Below, piece by piece: positions 12,403 to 24,467 of a stretch of 64,000 nt of DNA. The notes beneath the pieces are model-generated. The model saw nothing but the letters and a program-made list of their open reading frames with translations, had not been told where the DNA came from and did no database searches. Source of the DNA: Bathymodiolus brooksi. Its lineage: Eukaryota > Mollusca > Bivalvia > Mytilida > Modiolidae. A program made the translations under genes and the position numbers. The number at the start of each line of letters is the position of its first letter. Within the stretch, counting starts at the first letter, position 1. The stretch covers positions 49,184,646 through 49,248,645 of the forward strand of contig OY804582.1 in NCBI GenBank assembly GCA_963680875.1. The letters run 5' to 3'.

Positions 12403-13193
12403 GCACCAGTTTATTTCAACCCTTTTAGTATGACAAAAAAATACCCAATTGTAGGATAAAACAAGTTAGCTAAACGTCCATCAAATCATCTATGTCTGAG
12501 GAAGATGAACTTAGTTTTAGCAATCAATACCTACTAACTGTACATTACAATACTACTTACACCATGTTAGTAATTGTCATCAACATGTAGAAGTCGCAAT
12601 ATATAATTTAATTTTAAATTGTTGGTACCACGATGGTGTTGATTGAACAGGAAAGTTAATGAGATATCATCATGCAAATTAAGGTTCATTTTCTTAAGGC
12701 ATTAATATACATTTAAACATATATATAAATGTCGCTGAAAGGAAACTAAAAATGTGACCTTTAAGAGGAGTTGTCCTCTTTAGGCAGTGATTTGCTATAT
12801 ATATATATATATACCTTATGGTATGTAAGACTGTGCTAAAGTGGATAGATTCGGCTGACATTGTCGAGATATTGTAGATTTTTTTTAAATATCGGTTCCA
12901 GTTGTTTATATTTTACGTCCTAATTTTTGTGGGACAAGTAGCACTGAAAATATCAATTATACAACAATTTTCCCAGCAATAATATAGTGAATGCCACCTA
13001 TAATGTCAGTTACAGATCGCTGTTAGAGGCCGATGTTACAGGTCGTGGTTACACGCCGATGTTACAGACCGCTGTGCTAATAGCGAGTTTTATAGTAATT
13101 TGACCCATATTTGTGACAAGGTTAATATCTTTCACATAGTCGCAATTAATGGAAACATTATTCAAACTCTTTCTCAAACCAGTGTATATGACA

Positions 13194-15490
13194 GAAAAAA
13201 ACATCACAATTCGTACTTAATATATTTTGCGCTAAATGACCAGTTCGCTCTCGTATAAAATGTTCATCACACGTCATCTGCTGAGAATCTATCGCTGTAT
13301 ATATTCATCTGAGAAGTCACGCACAATGTGTTTTGTAGCTTCAAATGCCAAAATTCCAAGTAAGACTTGATACGATGTTAATGTGGAAAGTGTGTTTGTC
13401 GATTGGCGTTTGAATGCCTGCACATACTTGTTTGTATAAATATTGCATACCTTTGTTAAATAACCAATCTGCCTTTACTGACGAAAGCTGTGTTGATCAA
13501 CTTGGGGAGCGAAATCAAATCCAATGCTATGTGTACCACAGTTACCTGATATTGTTTGACCTCGAGGGAATATATGATTTTCATAAATTCGCACGCAATT
13601 GACAATAACAGGATGTATGTTTTAAATATTTATTTATTAAATTGTCTTTTTAATGGAGTTTAGATAATAATACCATTATTTTTTTAGATTATATGTTATG
13701 ATATTAATTAACAAGAATAAAACTTAAGCACATACATTTATTTATTTTTTATATTTGATATTGAATGAAAGGCACACTCGATTGGCGATATATAAATCAA
13801 TAAATCCATTTTAAAGTTGTAGTTGGATTACATGTCATACCATTTGTTTTTGCAACGATACTATTATTGTACCAGTTTGATATATTACTATTGAAACAAA
13901 AGAAGTTGCTAATGTTAGACATAGTGCATTTCATTTTGCGCATCTCGGCCTTCACCCGAGTACTCAGGCTGAAAAGGAAACCTGCTATGTCCAATACGGG
14001 CCGCTTCTTTTATTTCAAAAGTGCTGTATGATTTACTAACAGTTATTCACAGCCGGTGAAGTATATTAATAGGATATATGATAACTATTACACCACCATA
14101 GTTTGATATGGGACATCATATTCCAAATAAGCATCTGTGTTATTCCCTTATTTAGATGAAACATATAGGCTTACTACCACATCTAAAAGCTTTGGATCAC
14201 TAGTTTATTGATTTGGTCGATACAATACTGTTCTGGAAGAAAAGCAGTAGTCCTGTCCATTCGTACTGAGCCCATGGTTCCCTGATGTTAAGTGGAAATC
14301 ATGAAAGTTGTGCGATGGCCAGTACATCTTTGTTAACTGCTACGGGTCGTCTGTTTCACAAATGACCACATATATTTTCTGTTTGTCTTTCCGGAGCACT
14401 TGGGTTCGTCCGTTGTTTTTTTTCTTGTCTTAGTGGGGTTCGTGTTGCTCATGTTGTCAAATTATATCACCTCATTAGTTCCGTGTTGTGATGTTAGGTA
14501 CCTTTTCCGTGTAAAAAGGACGTTCGATTCGGCTCGACTCCAAATTCTATGGTAGGGGGTTCATTTTGATATTTATTTTATTGGTGGTGTGTTACATATA
14601 CTGGTGTCCAAAACCATTTGATGTTGTCCGAGTTTCTGTTCTTTTATCTCCATGTTTGCACTGATGTTGGTTTGTGTCACTTCAGATTTGGAATGCGTGC
14701 CTTCAGCGTGGTCTAAGCGCTTTCATTTATATACAGAAACAACTACTTGTTGCGTTGGCGTATACAAATAAATTGTAGGTCTATATGTTATAGACATTTA
14801 CATATATCTACTGATTCCTCGTCTACTTTAACAAGTACAACTAATTAATAGTACTATATAAGTACTAATCTATGAATAATGATCTCATAAAGGTTATCCT
14901 AATCTGTGAAATCATTATTAATCATGGGGTTCTTATTTTCGTGGATTCCATGGAATTCGTGGTTCACATTAAGCATAAAGAATAAAATCCAACGACATAT
15001 TTTTTTCCCTATTGACTATTGTCTATAATGCTTGAAACCACGAATTCAAGAAGCCAAGCATTTTCTAGAAATCACGAATAGTGGTGCTAACGAACAAAAG
15101 TACTTTCACAGGGTATATAATTGTAAACTGTTGGTGTGTATGTTATGGAAGTTTTAAGCTATGAAACAAATAAATAATGGTGTATGAATTTCGAACCCGT
15201 TATACATCCGTAGTTTTCTGTGTAGTGTTTTGCATATCACTGTTTGGCCCTTTTCCGTTTATCCTTTAGCCGTATTAGTTTTTGTTCTTCTGCCATTTAC
15301 GCCTTCTGATCACCTCTTATATATCGTAAAATCTTTCTTACGTACATATTACAGATCATCTTTGGGAGGATATGGAACCTATGCCTATCATGCTTACGTA
15401 ATCATGCCTACATGATAAGTGTTGTATACCTAACTGCTACGTAGAAACACCGAACTAAATATTATCCTCCACCAATATAATTTCTTTCCA
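13194..15490. other. Old dispersed repeats; no gene
   Basis: From about 13,790 this aligns loosely with 35,545-36,240. The part 14,855-15,490 resembles 29,930-30,360 and 43,321-43,745. A 3'-UTR-like fragment is at 15,195-15,350, and a linked box series ('ccgtgttgtgatgt', then 'gttcgattcg', then 'ctggtgtccaa') at 14,480-14,660. No domain was seen in the short ORFs. Confidence 0.55.
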
Positions 15491-17100
15491 ATGAACTATG
15501 CATAAAGTAATATTAAGACCTTCTAGTTCTAGTTTGTACATTCTAGGTTTCTACATTGACTACAAAATAATTATGTGTATATTCTCTTACTTCTAAGAAA
15601 ATGTATACAGTTAAATAGAACTAAGAAACGGGTATATTCACTAACTATCAAAATTGGCGTCACATTTTGAAAAAAAAACAGAAATTGTTTATACAGTGTA
15701 TGTGATATTTTACTAGAACATACCTCACCCTTTCTTAAAATGTTTGTATGACATAACTCGCATGTTTATGTTTTACAGAATGCCTACCTATTCACATCTT
15801 TGTACGACGTGCTACGCCATATATCATCATTCATCCGAAAAATCAATGTCATGGACAATCGTAATATTTAAACTATGAAATCCTCAAAAATAGTACTTTG
15901 ATACGTTTAAATTTATAAGTTGTCGAGAACTGTGCTCATATAAAAATGTAATTCTTGTGACTAGTACTTCGGTTACTGATGATTCGTATTTGACGTTGAG
16001 TGGTTTCTATTCTAGCCTATTACACTGGGAAATACTGGTTCTTGCATCGTCATAACTTCAACACTTTAGATGAAATATAAGTTAGAAAAATATATGAAAG
16101 CTCCGACCCACTATATATGATATCTAAAACACATTATCTCAAATACTCCGAAATCTGAACTCGCGATTACTGCTAGGAGTTCCTTTGTTTACATGCGTCA
16201 TGGAAACTGAATTTGCATGATGCCAGATTTTGACCTGAGATAATAACCGACACTAGTTTGATTGCAGAGTATGAAGTGGTGAACTGTAACTTTATGTCAG
16301 TATTAAAATCATATCATAGACTAGGATTTCCCTTATTTCTTATCCCCAATCAGAAGACAGATATTCTCTCATTCTTGAAAAGTAATTCCTACCATTTCTA
16401 CTCACCGTTCCTGTATTTAATGAAATGTGTATTGCTGCTAGCACATAAGTTGAGTATTCTGAGAAAGAAAGAGAGTGTACAAGTAATGGTCTAATGCAAT
16501 ATGATGCTTAATGTACATTCGTAGTATTTACCCCTCCCACATTATCACTATCATTAAGCCATGCAACATGTGGAAACTATACTTCTGCTTGTATTATGCA
16601 TACTCTGGAAATTTTGTGACGTGAATAAAGCTATCAATTTAGATCAATTATCACTTACAAAACACGAAAACAAAAAAATAAAATCCAACGGACGATACTA
16701 ATACAATAATATTTACCTCCCTTTAATCGACGTTATTGTATCCAAAAACAAGTATAATAGCCAAACAACATTGTGTGCAATTCATGTATTTGGAATGTAA
16801 TGGTATTCAAATAATGTTTGTTTGGTTTTGTTTGCTTGCATTTGGAATATTCCTTCAATATTACAGTTCTTCGTATAGTACGTTTGACCTTTAAAAATGT
16901 TCAGAAAATAAAATAAAAAATCCAGTTTTTAAATCAACAATTTCTTTTTCTAGATGTATATTATTATATGATATATACAAACTCTGACAATCAATTTTAA
17001 AAAGTTTGGTTCATTATTGAAAAAGTTACCCATTAGGTCTATATGTTAATTATATTCTCTGAAGTGTACAGTACCGTCTGGAATGGTTATGCATAGCAAT
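15491..17100. repeat. Block X, looser duplicate of 61,965-63,480
   Basis: Begins at 'actatgcataaag' and aligns with 61,968 onward, but with clearly more mismatches (about 13 in the first 180 bases by eye) and several indels. It runs straight into the 77-bp satellite in both copies. ORFs at 16,258-16,494 and, in the other copy, 63,128-63,439 are not shared as intact frames and have no recognisable domain. Confidence 0.85.
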
Positions 17101-18588
17101 AGAAACTTTAAACACAATGTTATATGTTAGAGGTAATAATGAATGCACACATTTGTTTAACTGATAACTCTATTTACGCCATGTTATATGTCAGATTAGT
17201 ATTTCAGATATAATGATGAATGTCCACATACACACATATGTTGCTGATAACACTACTTACCACATGGTGTATGTCAGACTAATGTTGTTATCAATATCAT
17301 ACTATAACATAGCATGTCAGTATAATTTACAAATGACGTCATATGCCATGTTGTATGTTAGATCAATATGTCTGATTTAATGATGAATATACACACATAT
17401 GTTACTGATAACACTACCAACACAATGTTGTATGTCAGAGCACTTTGTCAAATTTCATGATGAATGTACACATATGTGTTACTGATAACACTACTTACCA
17501 CATGGTGTATGTCAGACTAATGTTGTTATGAATATTATACTATAGCATAACATGTCAGTATCATTCACAAACGACGTTATATACCATGCTGTATGTCAGA
17601 ACAATATGTCTGATTTAATGATGAATATATAAACATGTGCTACCGATAACACTACTTACACCATGTTGTATTTCAGATCAATATGTCAGATTTATTGATG
17701 AATGTACACACATGTGTTACTGATAACACTACTTACACCATGGTGTTTGTCGGATCAATATATCAGATTTAATGATAAATGTACACACATATGTTACTGA
17801 TCACACTACTTACACCATTTTCTATGTCAGATCACTATGTCTGATTTAATGATGAATATACACACACATGAGTTGCCGATAACACTACTAAAACCCTGGT
17901 GTATGTCGGATCAATATGTCAGATGTAATTATAAATGTACAAACATGTGCTACTGATAACACTTATTACACCATGTTGTTACTTAGATCAGTATGTCTGA
18001 TTTAATGATGAACATACACACATGTGTTACTTATAACACAATCTACACCATCTAACTAGCACCATGGTGTGGTGTATGTCAGATCACTATGTGTGTTTAA
18101 TGATGAATGTACACACATGTGTTACTGATAACACTACTTTCACCATGTTGTGTGTCAGATCAATATGTCATATTTAATGATGAATTTACACACAAATGTT
18201 ACTGATAGCAATGCTTAAACCATGTTGTATGTTAGATCACTATGTCTGATTTGATGATGAATGTACAAACATATATCACTGATAACTCTACTTACACCAT
18301 GGTATATGCCATATCACGATGTCTGACTTAATGATGAATATATACACATATGTTACTGTTAACACTATTTACACCATGTTGTATGTCATATCACTATGTC
18401 TGAATTAATGATGAATATACACACATGTGTTACTGATAACACTACGTATACCATGTTACATGGCAGATCTGTATGTCAGAATTAATGATGAATGTACTCA
18501 CATGTGTTACTGTTAACACTACTTCAACCATGTTGTACGTCAGATCACTATGTCTGATTTAATGATGAATGTACGCACATGTGTTACT
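17101..18588 (+). repeat. 77-bp satellite, array 1 (about 19 units)
   Basis: The unit is about 77 bp with boxes 'gtcagatcactatgt', 'taatgatgaatgta', 'cacacatgtgttac' and 'gataacactacttacacc'. Most units here carry the 'tgtctgatttaatg' variant. A three-unit block of about 240 bp is itself repeated (about 17,216-17,455 and 17,456-17,690), shown by the shared variant 'cagactaatgttgttat'. The array is cut on the right by a LINE fragment. Confidence 0.95.
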
Positions 18589-20127
18589 TTTTTTATTTTA
18601 TTTATATTTCACCTCTGCACAATTTACCTCAGGGTGCAACGAAACTTCAAAGGTTTTCAAATATTTAAAATGCACAATATAATTAAATAAATAAGTGCTG
18701 GTAGCAAGGATACAATACCATAAGCAAATAAATCATATGTTATCTCCCATATTCAATTTATAAACATACATATATGTTATTCTTATTACACAGTAAACAA
18801 TGAAAGGAACTATGAATACAACTAAGTTCATAATATATCCAATAATAACAGTAATTTCATAATATCATATAAGTTTCGAACTTCTGAATTTTTAATCATC
18901 ATTTGGATGTTATTTCTGAGTTCATTTTTGTTTTAAATTTGTGATAAATATTGGTTCCCTGTAAAAGCTTATGTAATTTCTTGTTTTCCAAATTACCCAT
19001 TTTAATATACAAATGATCAAATTCACTAAAAGTAGGTCTACAGTTATTTCTCCCTCATACACCCCAAGGATTACATTTTCCTCAACAAGTACTATATTAT
19101 TTTCAAAAATGATATTAACAATGTGTTTTAATTCATCTAAGACATGTTTAGTTTGATGACACCTGTAAAACAAATTCATAAGGGACTCTATTTCATTTTT
19201 GCAAAAATGACATTGACAATTTTATTTTTCCATTTTTAATCATCTATATTCTGAATAGAATATGTTATGGAAACATTTCCATTGGAACTGGATAATGCTT
19301 TGTTTGCATTTAATCTTTTTCAGTATATACCAATTGATATCCAGTTAAATTTCTTTTCATAAAATATATCCCATTTTAATTGACATTTTGGAGTGATTGC
19401 TTTATCTATTACTTTCTGGATATTCTGCAGCTTCAGTTCTTTTGGAACAATGATTTTATTATTTTGATTTCTAATATTCAAATTACTATCTATTAATAAA
19501 CCTTATGATTTGTTCATCTTTTCGTTTTCATCTGATATTAATTTCTTTTCAAAAAATTTCTGGTTTTTATTTTTTTTTATTTTTGCGCAATCTGATATCC
19601 AGTTTCTTTCATCATCCAATCTATTAATTATAGTCTGATTTTCAACAGGGGTTTTATTATTTTTGTTCCATATATCGTTTATATTAAATATAGTATTTCT
19701 CAAAAACGATTGGAAAACAGTGGATTTCTATTAAATTTGATATCAGAGTTACCAAATATGTTTTTATCTAAAATATCATTTAGAACATGACCCAAAAAAT
19801 AATGTTCCATGCTTGAATGGCGTCTCGATAGTAGTTTGGAATGGATGCGATATATACACCTTTAATATTGGAGCATTTACAAAGAAAGCAAAACAACCAG
19901 TATTTACCTAGAGCATTCCATGAGTCCATCTCACTATTAATTATTGTGTAGATAAATTTATTCTGTTTACTTTTGACAAAAGTTTCTATGTTAATCATTT
20001 CCACCCCTTGTCATTATTATTTAAGCAGCATACGTTTCTTTCTATTTGTTTGGTTTATTGTCCCAAAAATGAATTTCCATATCAAATCATTCCCCCCTTT
20101 TTTATATATCTCTGGTACCACCTCATT
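18589..20127 (-). pseudogene. LINE fragment A1 (C-terminal RT region and 3' end)
   Basis: On the minus strand this reads as the end of a LINE ORF2-type protein: a block around MINIETFVKS (about 19,985), RLDDERNWISD (about 19,605), then a zinc-finger-like tail with C-x-C-x2-C followed by LFYRCH (about 19,225-19,145) and a leucine-rich C-terminus near 18,990-19,120. It ends with an A-rich tail on the minus strand against satellite at 18,589. Several stops and frameshifts interrupt it. The layout resembles L1/Tx1-type LINEs, but I could not assign the clade. It sits inside the satellite with no clear target-site duplication. Confidence 0.8.
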
Positions 20128-20829
20128 TCACTATGTTACATGTCAGATCACTATGTCTGATTTAATGTTGCATGTACACATATGTTTACTGATAACACTG
20201 TTTACACCATGATGTATTACATATCACTATGCCAGATGTAATGATTAACACACACACACACATACACACACATATCTTACTGATAACACTACTTCAACCA
20301 TGTTGCATGTCACATCACTATGACAGATTTAATGATGTATGTACACACATGTTTTACTGATGACACTACCTACACCATGTTGTATGTCAGATCACTATGT
20401 CAGATGTAATGATGAATATACACACATGTTTTACTGATAGCATTACTTACATCATACTCTATATCATATCACTATGTGAGATGTAATGATGAGTATGCAC
20501 ACATGTTTTACTGATAACACTACTAACACCATGGTGTATGTTCGATCACTATGTCAGATATAATGATGAACTCACACACATATGTTACTGATAACACTAC
20601 TTACATCATGGTGTATGTCAGATCACTATGTCAGATGTAATAATGAATGTACACATATGTTTTACTGATAACACTACCTACACCATGTTGTATGTCAGAT
20701 CACTATGTCAGATGCAATGATGAATATACACACATCTTTTACTGATAACACTACTTACACCATGGCATGTTGTATGTGAGATCATTATGTCAGATGCAAT
20801 GATGAATGTACACACATGTGTTACTGATA
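20128..20829 (+). repeat. 77-bp satellite, array 2 (about 9 units)
   Basis: Same unit as array 1, but most units carry the 'tgtcagatgtaatg' variant. A CA-rich run interrupts one unit at about 20,246-20,275. It is bounded on both sides by related LINE fragments. Confidence 0.95.
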
Positions 20830-22047
20830 CTATTTTTTCCCTGTAAATACGTTTATTATATTTTATATAATTTCTTGTTTTCCAAGCTCCCCATTTTAAT
20901 ATACAAATTATCACATTCACTAAAAGTAGGTCTGCAGTTACTACTCCCTCATACACAACAAGGATTACATTTTCCTCAACTAGTACTCTATTATTTTCAA
21001 AAATGATATTAAACATGTGTTTTAATTCATCTAAGACATGTTTAAATTTATGATACCTGTAAAACAAATGCATAAGGGACTCTATTTCATTTTTACAAAA
21101 ATGTCATTTACAATTTGATTTTCCTATTTCTTGTAATCTATATTCTGGATAAAAAATGTTATGCACACATTTCCATTGGAACTAGATATGTTTGTGTGCA
21201 TTTAATCTTGTTCAGTATATACCAATTGATATCCAGTTAAATATCTTTTCATAAGATATCTCCCATTTTAATTGACATTTTGGAGTGGTTGCTTTATTTA
21301 TTACTTTCTGGATATTCTTTAGTTTCAGTTCCTATGGGACAATCATTTTATTATTTTGATTTCTAATATTCAAATTACTATCTATTTTTAAGCCTAATGA
21401 TTTGTTCATCTTTTCGTGTTCATCTGATCTTAATTTCTTTACAAAATGTTCTGGTTTTTATTTTTATTATTAATGCGCAATCTGATATCCAGTTCCTTTC
21501 ATCATCCAGTCTATTAAATATAGTCTGATTTTCAACAAAGGTTTTATTGTTTTTGTCCGATATATCGTTTATTTTAAATATATTTGGAAAACAGTGGATT
21601 CCTATTACATTTGATATCAGAGTTACCAAATATGTTTTTATCTAAAATGTCATTTTTAAACTCTGTAGAACATGACCCAACAAAAAATGTTCCATGCTTG
21701 TATTGCATCTCGATAGTATTTTTGGAATGAATGCGATATCTAAACCTTTAATATCGGGGCATCTACAAAGAAAAAAAACCAACTCCAAATTTGCTATCGT
21801 ATTTCTGTAACCAGTGTTTGCCTATTATCGCATTCCATGAATCCATCTCATTGTTAATTATTCTGCATATAAATTGTATATGTTTACTTTTGACAATATT
21901 GTCTATGTTAATCATTCCCACCCCCCTCCTTCATTAATGTTTAAGCAACATACGTTTCTTTCTATTTGATTTCGGTTATTGTCCAAAATGAATTTCCAAA
22001 TCAAATCATTCACCTCTTTTTTTAATTTCTCTGGTACCCCTATTTTT
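20830..22047 (-). pseudogene. LINE fragment A2, related to A1
   Basis: Aligns with 18,955-20,127 of fragment A1 with many differences. The LFYR...KHVLDELKH block lies near 21,075-21,020 and RLDDERNWISD near 21,520. It shares A1's right-hand (5') junction, where 'tttctctggtacc' is followed after a short gap by satellite, but lacks about 370 bases of A1's 3' end including the A-rich tail. The shared junction suggests one insertion that was later copied with the satellite. Confidence 0.8.
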
Positions 22048-22997
22048 ACCATGTTAGATGTCAGATCAATATGTCTAATTTAATGATGAATGTACACACA
22101 TGTTGCTGATAACACCACTTACACCATGTTGTATGTCAGATCACTATGTCTGATTTAATGACGAATGAACACACAAGTGTTACTGTTAACACTATTTACA
22201 CCATGGTGTATTTAAGATCACTATGTCAGATGTAATGATGAACACACACACACATGATTTACTGATAACACTACTTACATCATGGTGTATGTTAGATCAC
22301 TATGTCAGATGTAATGATGAATGTACACAAATGTCTAACTGATAACAATACTTCAACCATGTTGTATGTCAGATCACTATGTCAGACTTAATGATGAAAT
22401 TACACACATGTGCTACTGATGACAGTCCTTTCACCATGGTATATGTCAGATCACTGTCAGATGTAATGATGAATATCCACACAGGTGTTGCTGATAATAT
22501 TCCTTACACCATGGTGTATGTCAGATCACTATCTCAGATGTAATGATGAATGTAAACACATGTCTTACTGATAGCACTACCTACACCATGCTGTATATCA
22601 GATAACTATGTCAGATGTAATCATGAATGTACATACGTGTTTAACTGATAACACTACTTACACCATTGTGTATGTCAGGTCACTATGTCAGATGTAATGA
22701 TGAATGCACGCACATGTTTGACTGATACTACTACCTACGCCATGTTGTATGTCAGATCACTATGTCAAATGTAATGAGGAATGTACACACATGTTTTACT
22801 GATAACACTACTTACACCGTGGTATGGTGTATGTGGGATTACTATGTTAGATGGAATGCTGAATGTACACACATGTGTTACTGATAAAACTGCTTACACC
22901 ATGCTATATTTCAGATCGATATGTCTGAATTAATGATGAATATACACACATGTGTTACTGATAACACTACCTACACAATGTTGTATGTCAGATCATT
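22048..22997 (+). repeat. 77-bp satellite, array 3 (about 12 units)
   Basis: Same unit, mostly the 'tgtcagatgtaatg' variant. It ends within a unit at 'tatgtcagatca', after which unique sequence begins. Confidence 0.95.
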
Positions 22998-23206
22998 TCA
23001 ATTCAAACTGTAATTCACACTAGTATTAACAAATCCTTAATATTGAAATATATCTCTTTCAGTTATTTGACATTGTAAACACATTCACTTTGCTATGACG
23101 ATATGCGAATAACTAATGCATAGTATAATCTCCATGAAACCATCTCCTGAATGTATAAATGAAAAAAAGGAGAAATTTGTTGTAATTAGGAAAGAGGTGG
23201 ATGTGG
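22998..23206. other. Spacer between satellite and recombinase retroelement
   Basis: AT-rich, with no recognisable feature. An ORF from 23,116 runs into the terminal direct repeat and has no domain. Confidence 0.5.
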
Positions 23207-23477
23207 GTTGTTTTAAAGTTTCCTCCGTGGGTATCAACTGGCCAGTGAGGAATACGAACGATTTTCTAGGCCTCTTGCGTGTAACTTTGCACGGGCAATT
23301 CCTGCATAGATGTATTCATATTAGGCATATATGAAAAGGTATTTCTGTAAAATTTAGGTCTGGATTGAACAACATTCACACGGGTACAATTAGGCGTTCT
23401 ATAAAATATTGACATGTAATTTAGGTTTACTTTCATACAATAAATGAATTTTAATATTTACAGTATTAAAATAAATC
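23207..23477. repeat. Left terminal direct repeat of the recombinase retroelement
   Basis: Aligns in the same orientation with 27,897-28,153. Shared stretches include 'ttgcacgggcaattc', 'tatatgaaaagg' and 'ttttaatatttacagtatta'. On the minus strand this is the element's 3' end. Confidence 0.85.
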
Positions 23478-23786
23478 ATTGTATATGAAATATAGGAAAA
23501 CCAATGAATATCAAATTTGTTGTTTTTATTGTGTTATTCATAATAATGTAATATTTTTGCGGAAGGCTATATACAAGTGTGTGTATGGTAATCAACTGCA
23601 ACCATTATTAAATGGAGTAAATTGTGCTCAACTTTAAATATCATTGAATATGTGTAAATCAAATGCAATATTAACTGCATAAACTCTACAATACATGTAT
23701 GAAAAACAACATCTAAATTCGTTTTGGCTGCTTTTTTGTCATGGCAATTTAATAGTAAGTGTATAGACACTCACAGCGTGTTGATG

Positions 23787-23898
23787 AATATATTAATTGA
23801 AAAAATAATGAAACAGTAGACATACAGTCTATTTCATTTCCACCACAGTGACAAATGACAGCTTTTGGAAGTCCAAAACAGTTAATCATACTTTAATC
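23787..23898 (-). repeat. Partial duplicate of the SGNH-like ORF
   Basis: About 110 bases repeat 24,174-24,287 nearly exactly, including 'tttcatttccaccacagtga'. It covers the conserved HCGGNE part of the SGNH-like frame, is in the same orientation, and lies about 390 bases downstream on the minus strand. Confidence 0.85.
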
Positions 23899-23992
23899 CA
23901 TATCATAATAATATAATAACAAAAATCCTTTCATAACAAAAGACAGATGAACACCATCATGTGCATAAAGAGCATTGTGACAATCATCCAAA

Positions 23993-24440
23993 TCAATCAT
24001 CATGATGAATGTAATACCCATTATGTTGTAACAAATAGGACATTATGCCTCTATTTAAACGCTTAGGAATATCTTTTATTGCCCTGTGATTGGTGGAACA
24101 ATGCCATTCCTTTTCAGGTAAAATATTTGAGAAAACGATATTGCTACCTGGACACATTTTGTTAATCGTGTACAATGAACATATTAATTGAAAAAATAAG
24201 GAAACAGTAGACATACAGCCTATTTCATTTCCACCACAGTGACAAATAACAGCTTTTGGAAGTCCAAAACAGTTAATCATACTTTGAACTACAGGTACGA
24301 TAGATGACCATCGCATACTGGGCTTTCCAACCCACATCACATTTAATCCATATCTTTTTAATCCCATATTTCCAGCAGTAGGCCTGTTTTTAGTGTGCTC
24401 CTTTGCATGACTGATTTTTAATCCATATATTTGGAGAGCC
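23993..24440 (-). pseudogene. SGNH-hydrolase-like ORF of the retroelement
   Basis: The minus-strand frame (124 residues open, 24,367-23,993) has features of the esterase-like domain that accompanies some tyrosine-recombinase retrotransposons. These are a GKPSMRW block, HCGGNE (the family's GGND block III with Asp changed to Glu), and NIVFSNILPEKEW followed by a basic helix. Block I, which carries the nucleophile Ser, is not readable: the expected start near 24,430-24,400 is split across frames. Enzyme activity in this copy is therefore unlikely. The role of the domain in the parent element is not known to me. Confidence 0.7.
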
Positions 24441-24467
24441 TAAAAATGTTTTTGATATTTAAAAACC

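Larger units (their letters stand above)
11978..12460. mobile_element. Inserted block with foldback and minisatellite
   Basis: The older paralog goes straight from 'tagcttaa' to 'caagttag' near 35,260-35,275, whereas here about 480 bases intervene. The insert starts with a foldback and contains a 53-bp minisatellite. Its ends ('tacaatattgg' and, inverted, 'tacaattggg') are similar, which may be terminal inverted repeats. It could be a non-autonomous DNA transposon; no transposase is encoded. Confidence 0.5.
9883..13193. other. Copy A-only block (absent from copy B)
   Basis: Copy B joins its equivalents of 9,882 and 13,194 directly. Both ends share a short G/A run, fitting microhomology-mediated deletion. 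From about 10,900 the block aligns loosely and in order with 33,930-35,560, an older paralog that continues into sequence like 13,790 onward. That favours loss from copy B over gain in copy A. The block contains a SINE, a foldback, minisatellites and a short TA run near 12,797-12,812. No gene was seen. Confidence 0.8.
1..15490. repeat. Recent segmental duplication, copy A
   Basis: Position 1 onward aligns base for base with 43,492 onward, an offset of about 43.49 kb. By eye there are roughly 8 substitutions in the first 550 bases and similar stretches elsewhere. The match runs unbroken to 9,882, skips a copy A-only block (9,883-13,193), and resumes from 13,194 to 15,490. The left edge lies outside the window. 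The unit contains only decayed repeats. High identity over non-coding DNA points to a recent duplication or an assembly-level haplotype issue rather than selection. Confidence 0.95.

Noticed and set aside
17101..18588. Hammerhead ribozyme in the satellite ('ctgatga'-like segments)
   Set aside because: I could not find the matching GAAA core and three stems in any unit; N-terminal-endonuclease Penelope elements are also not expected to carry hammerheads.
17101..22997. CRISPR-like array
   Set aside because: The repeats are contiguous 77-bp satellite units without unique spacers, and the context is eukaryotic.
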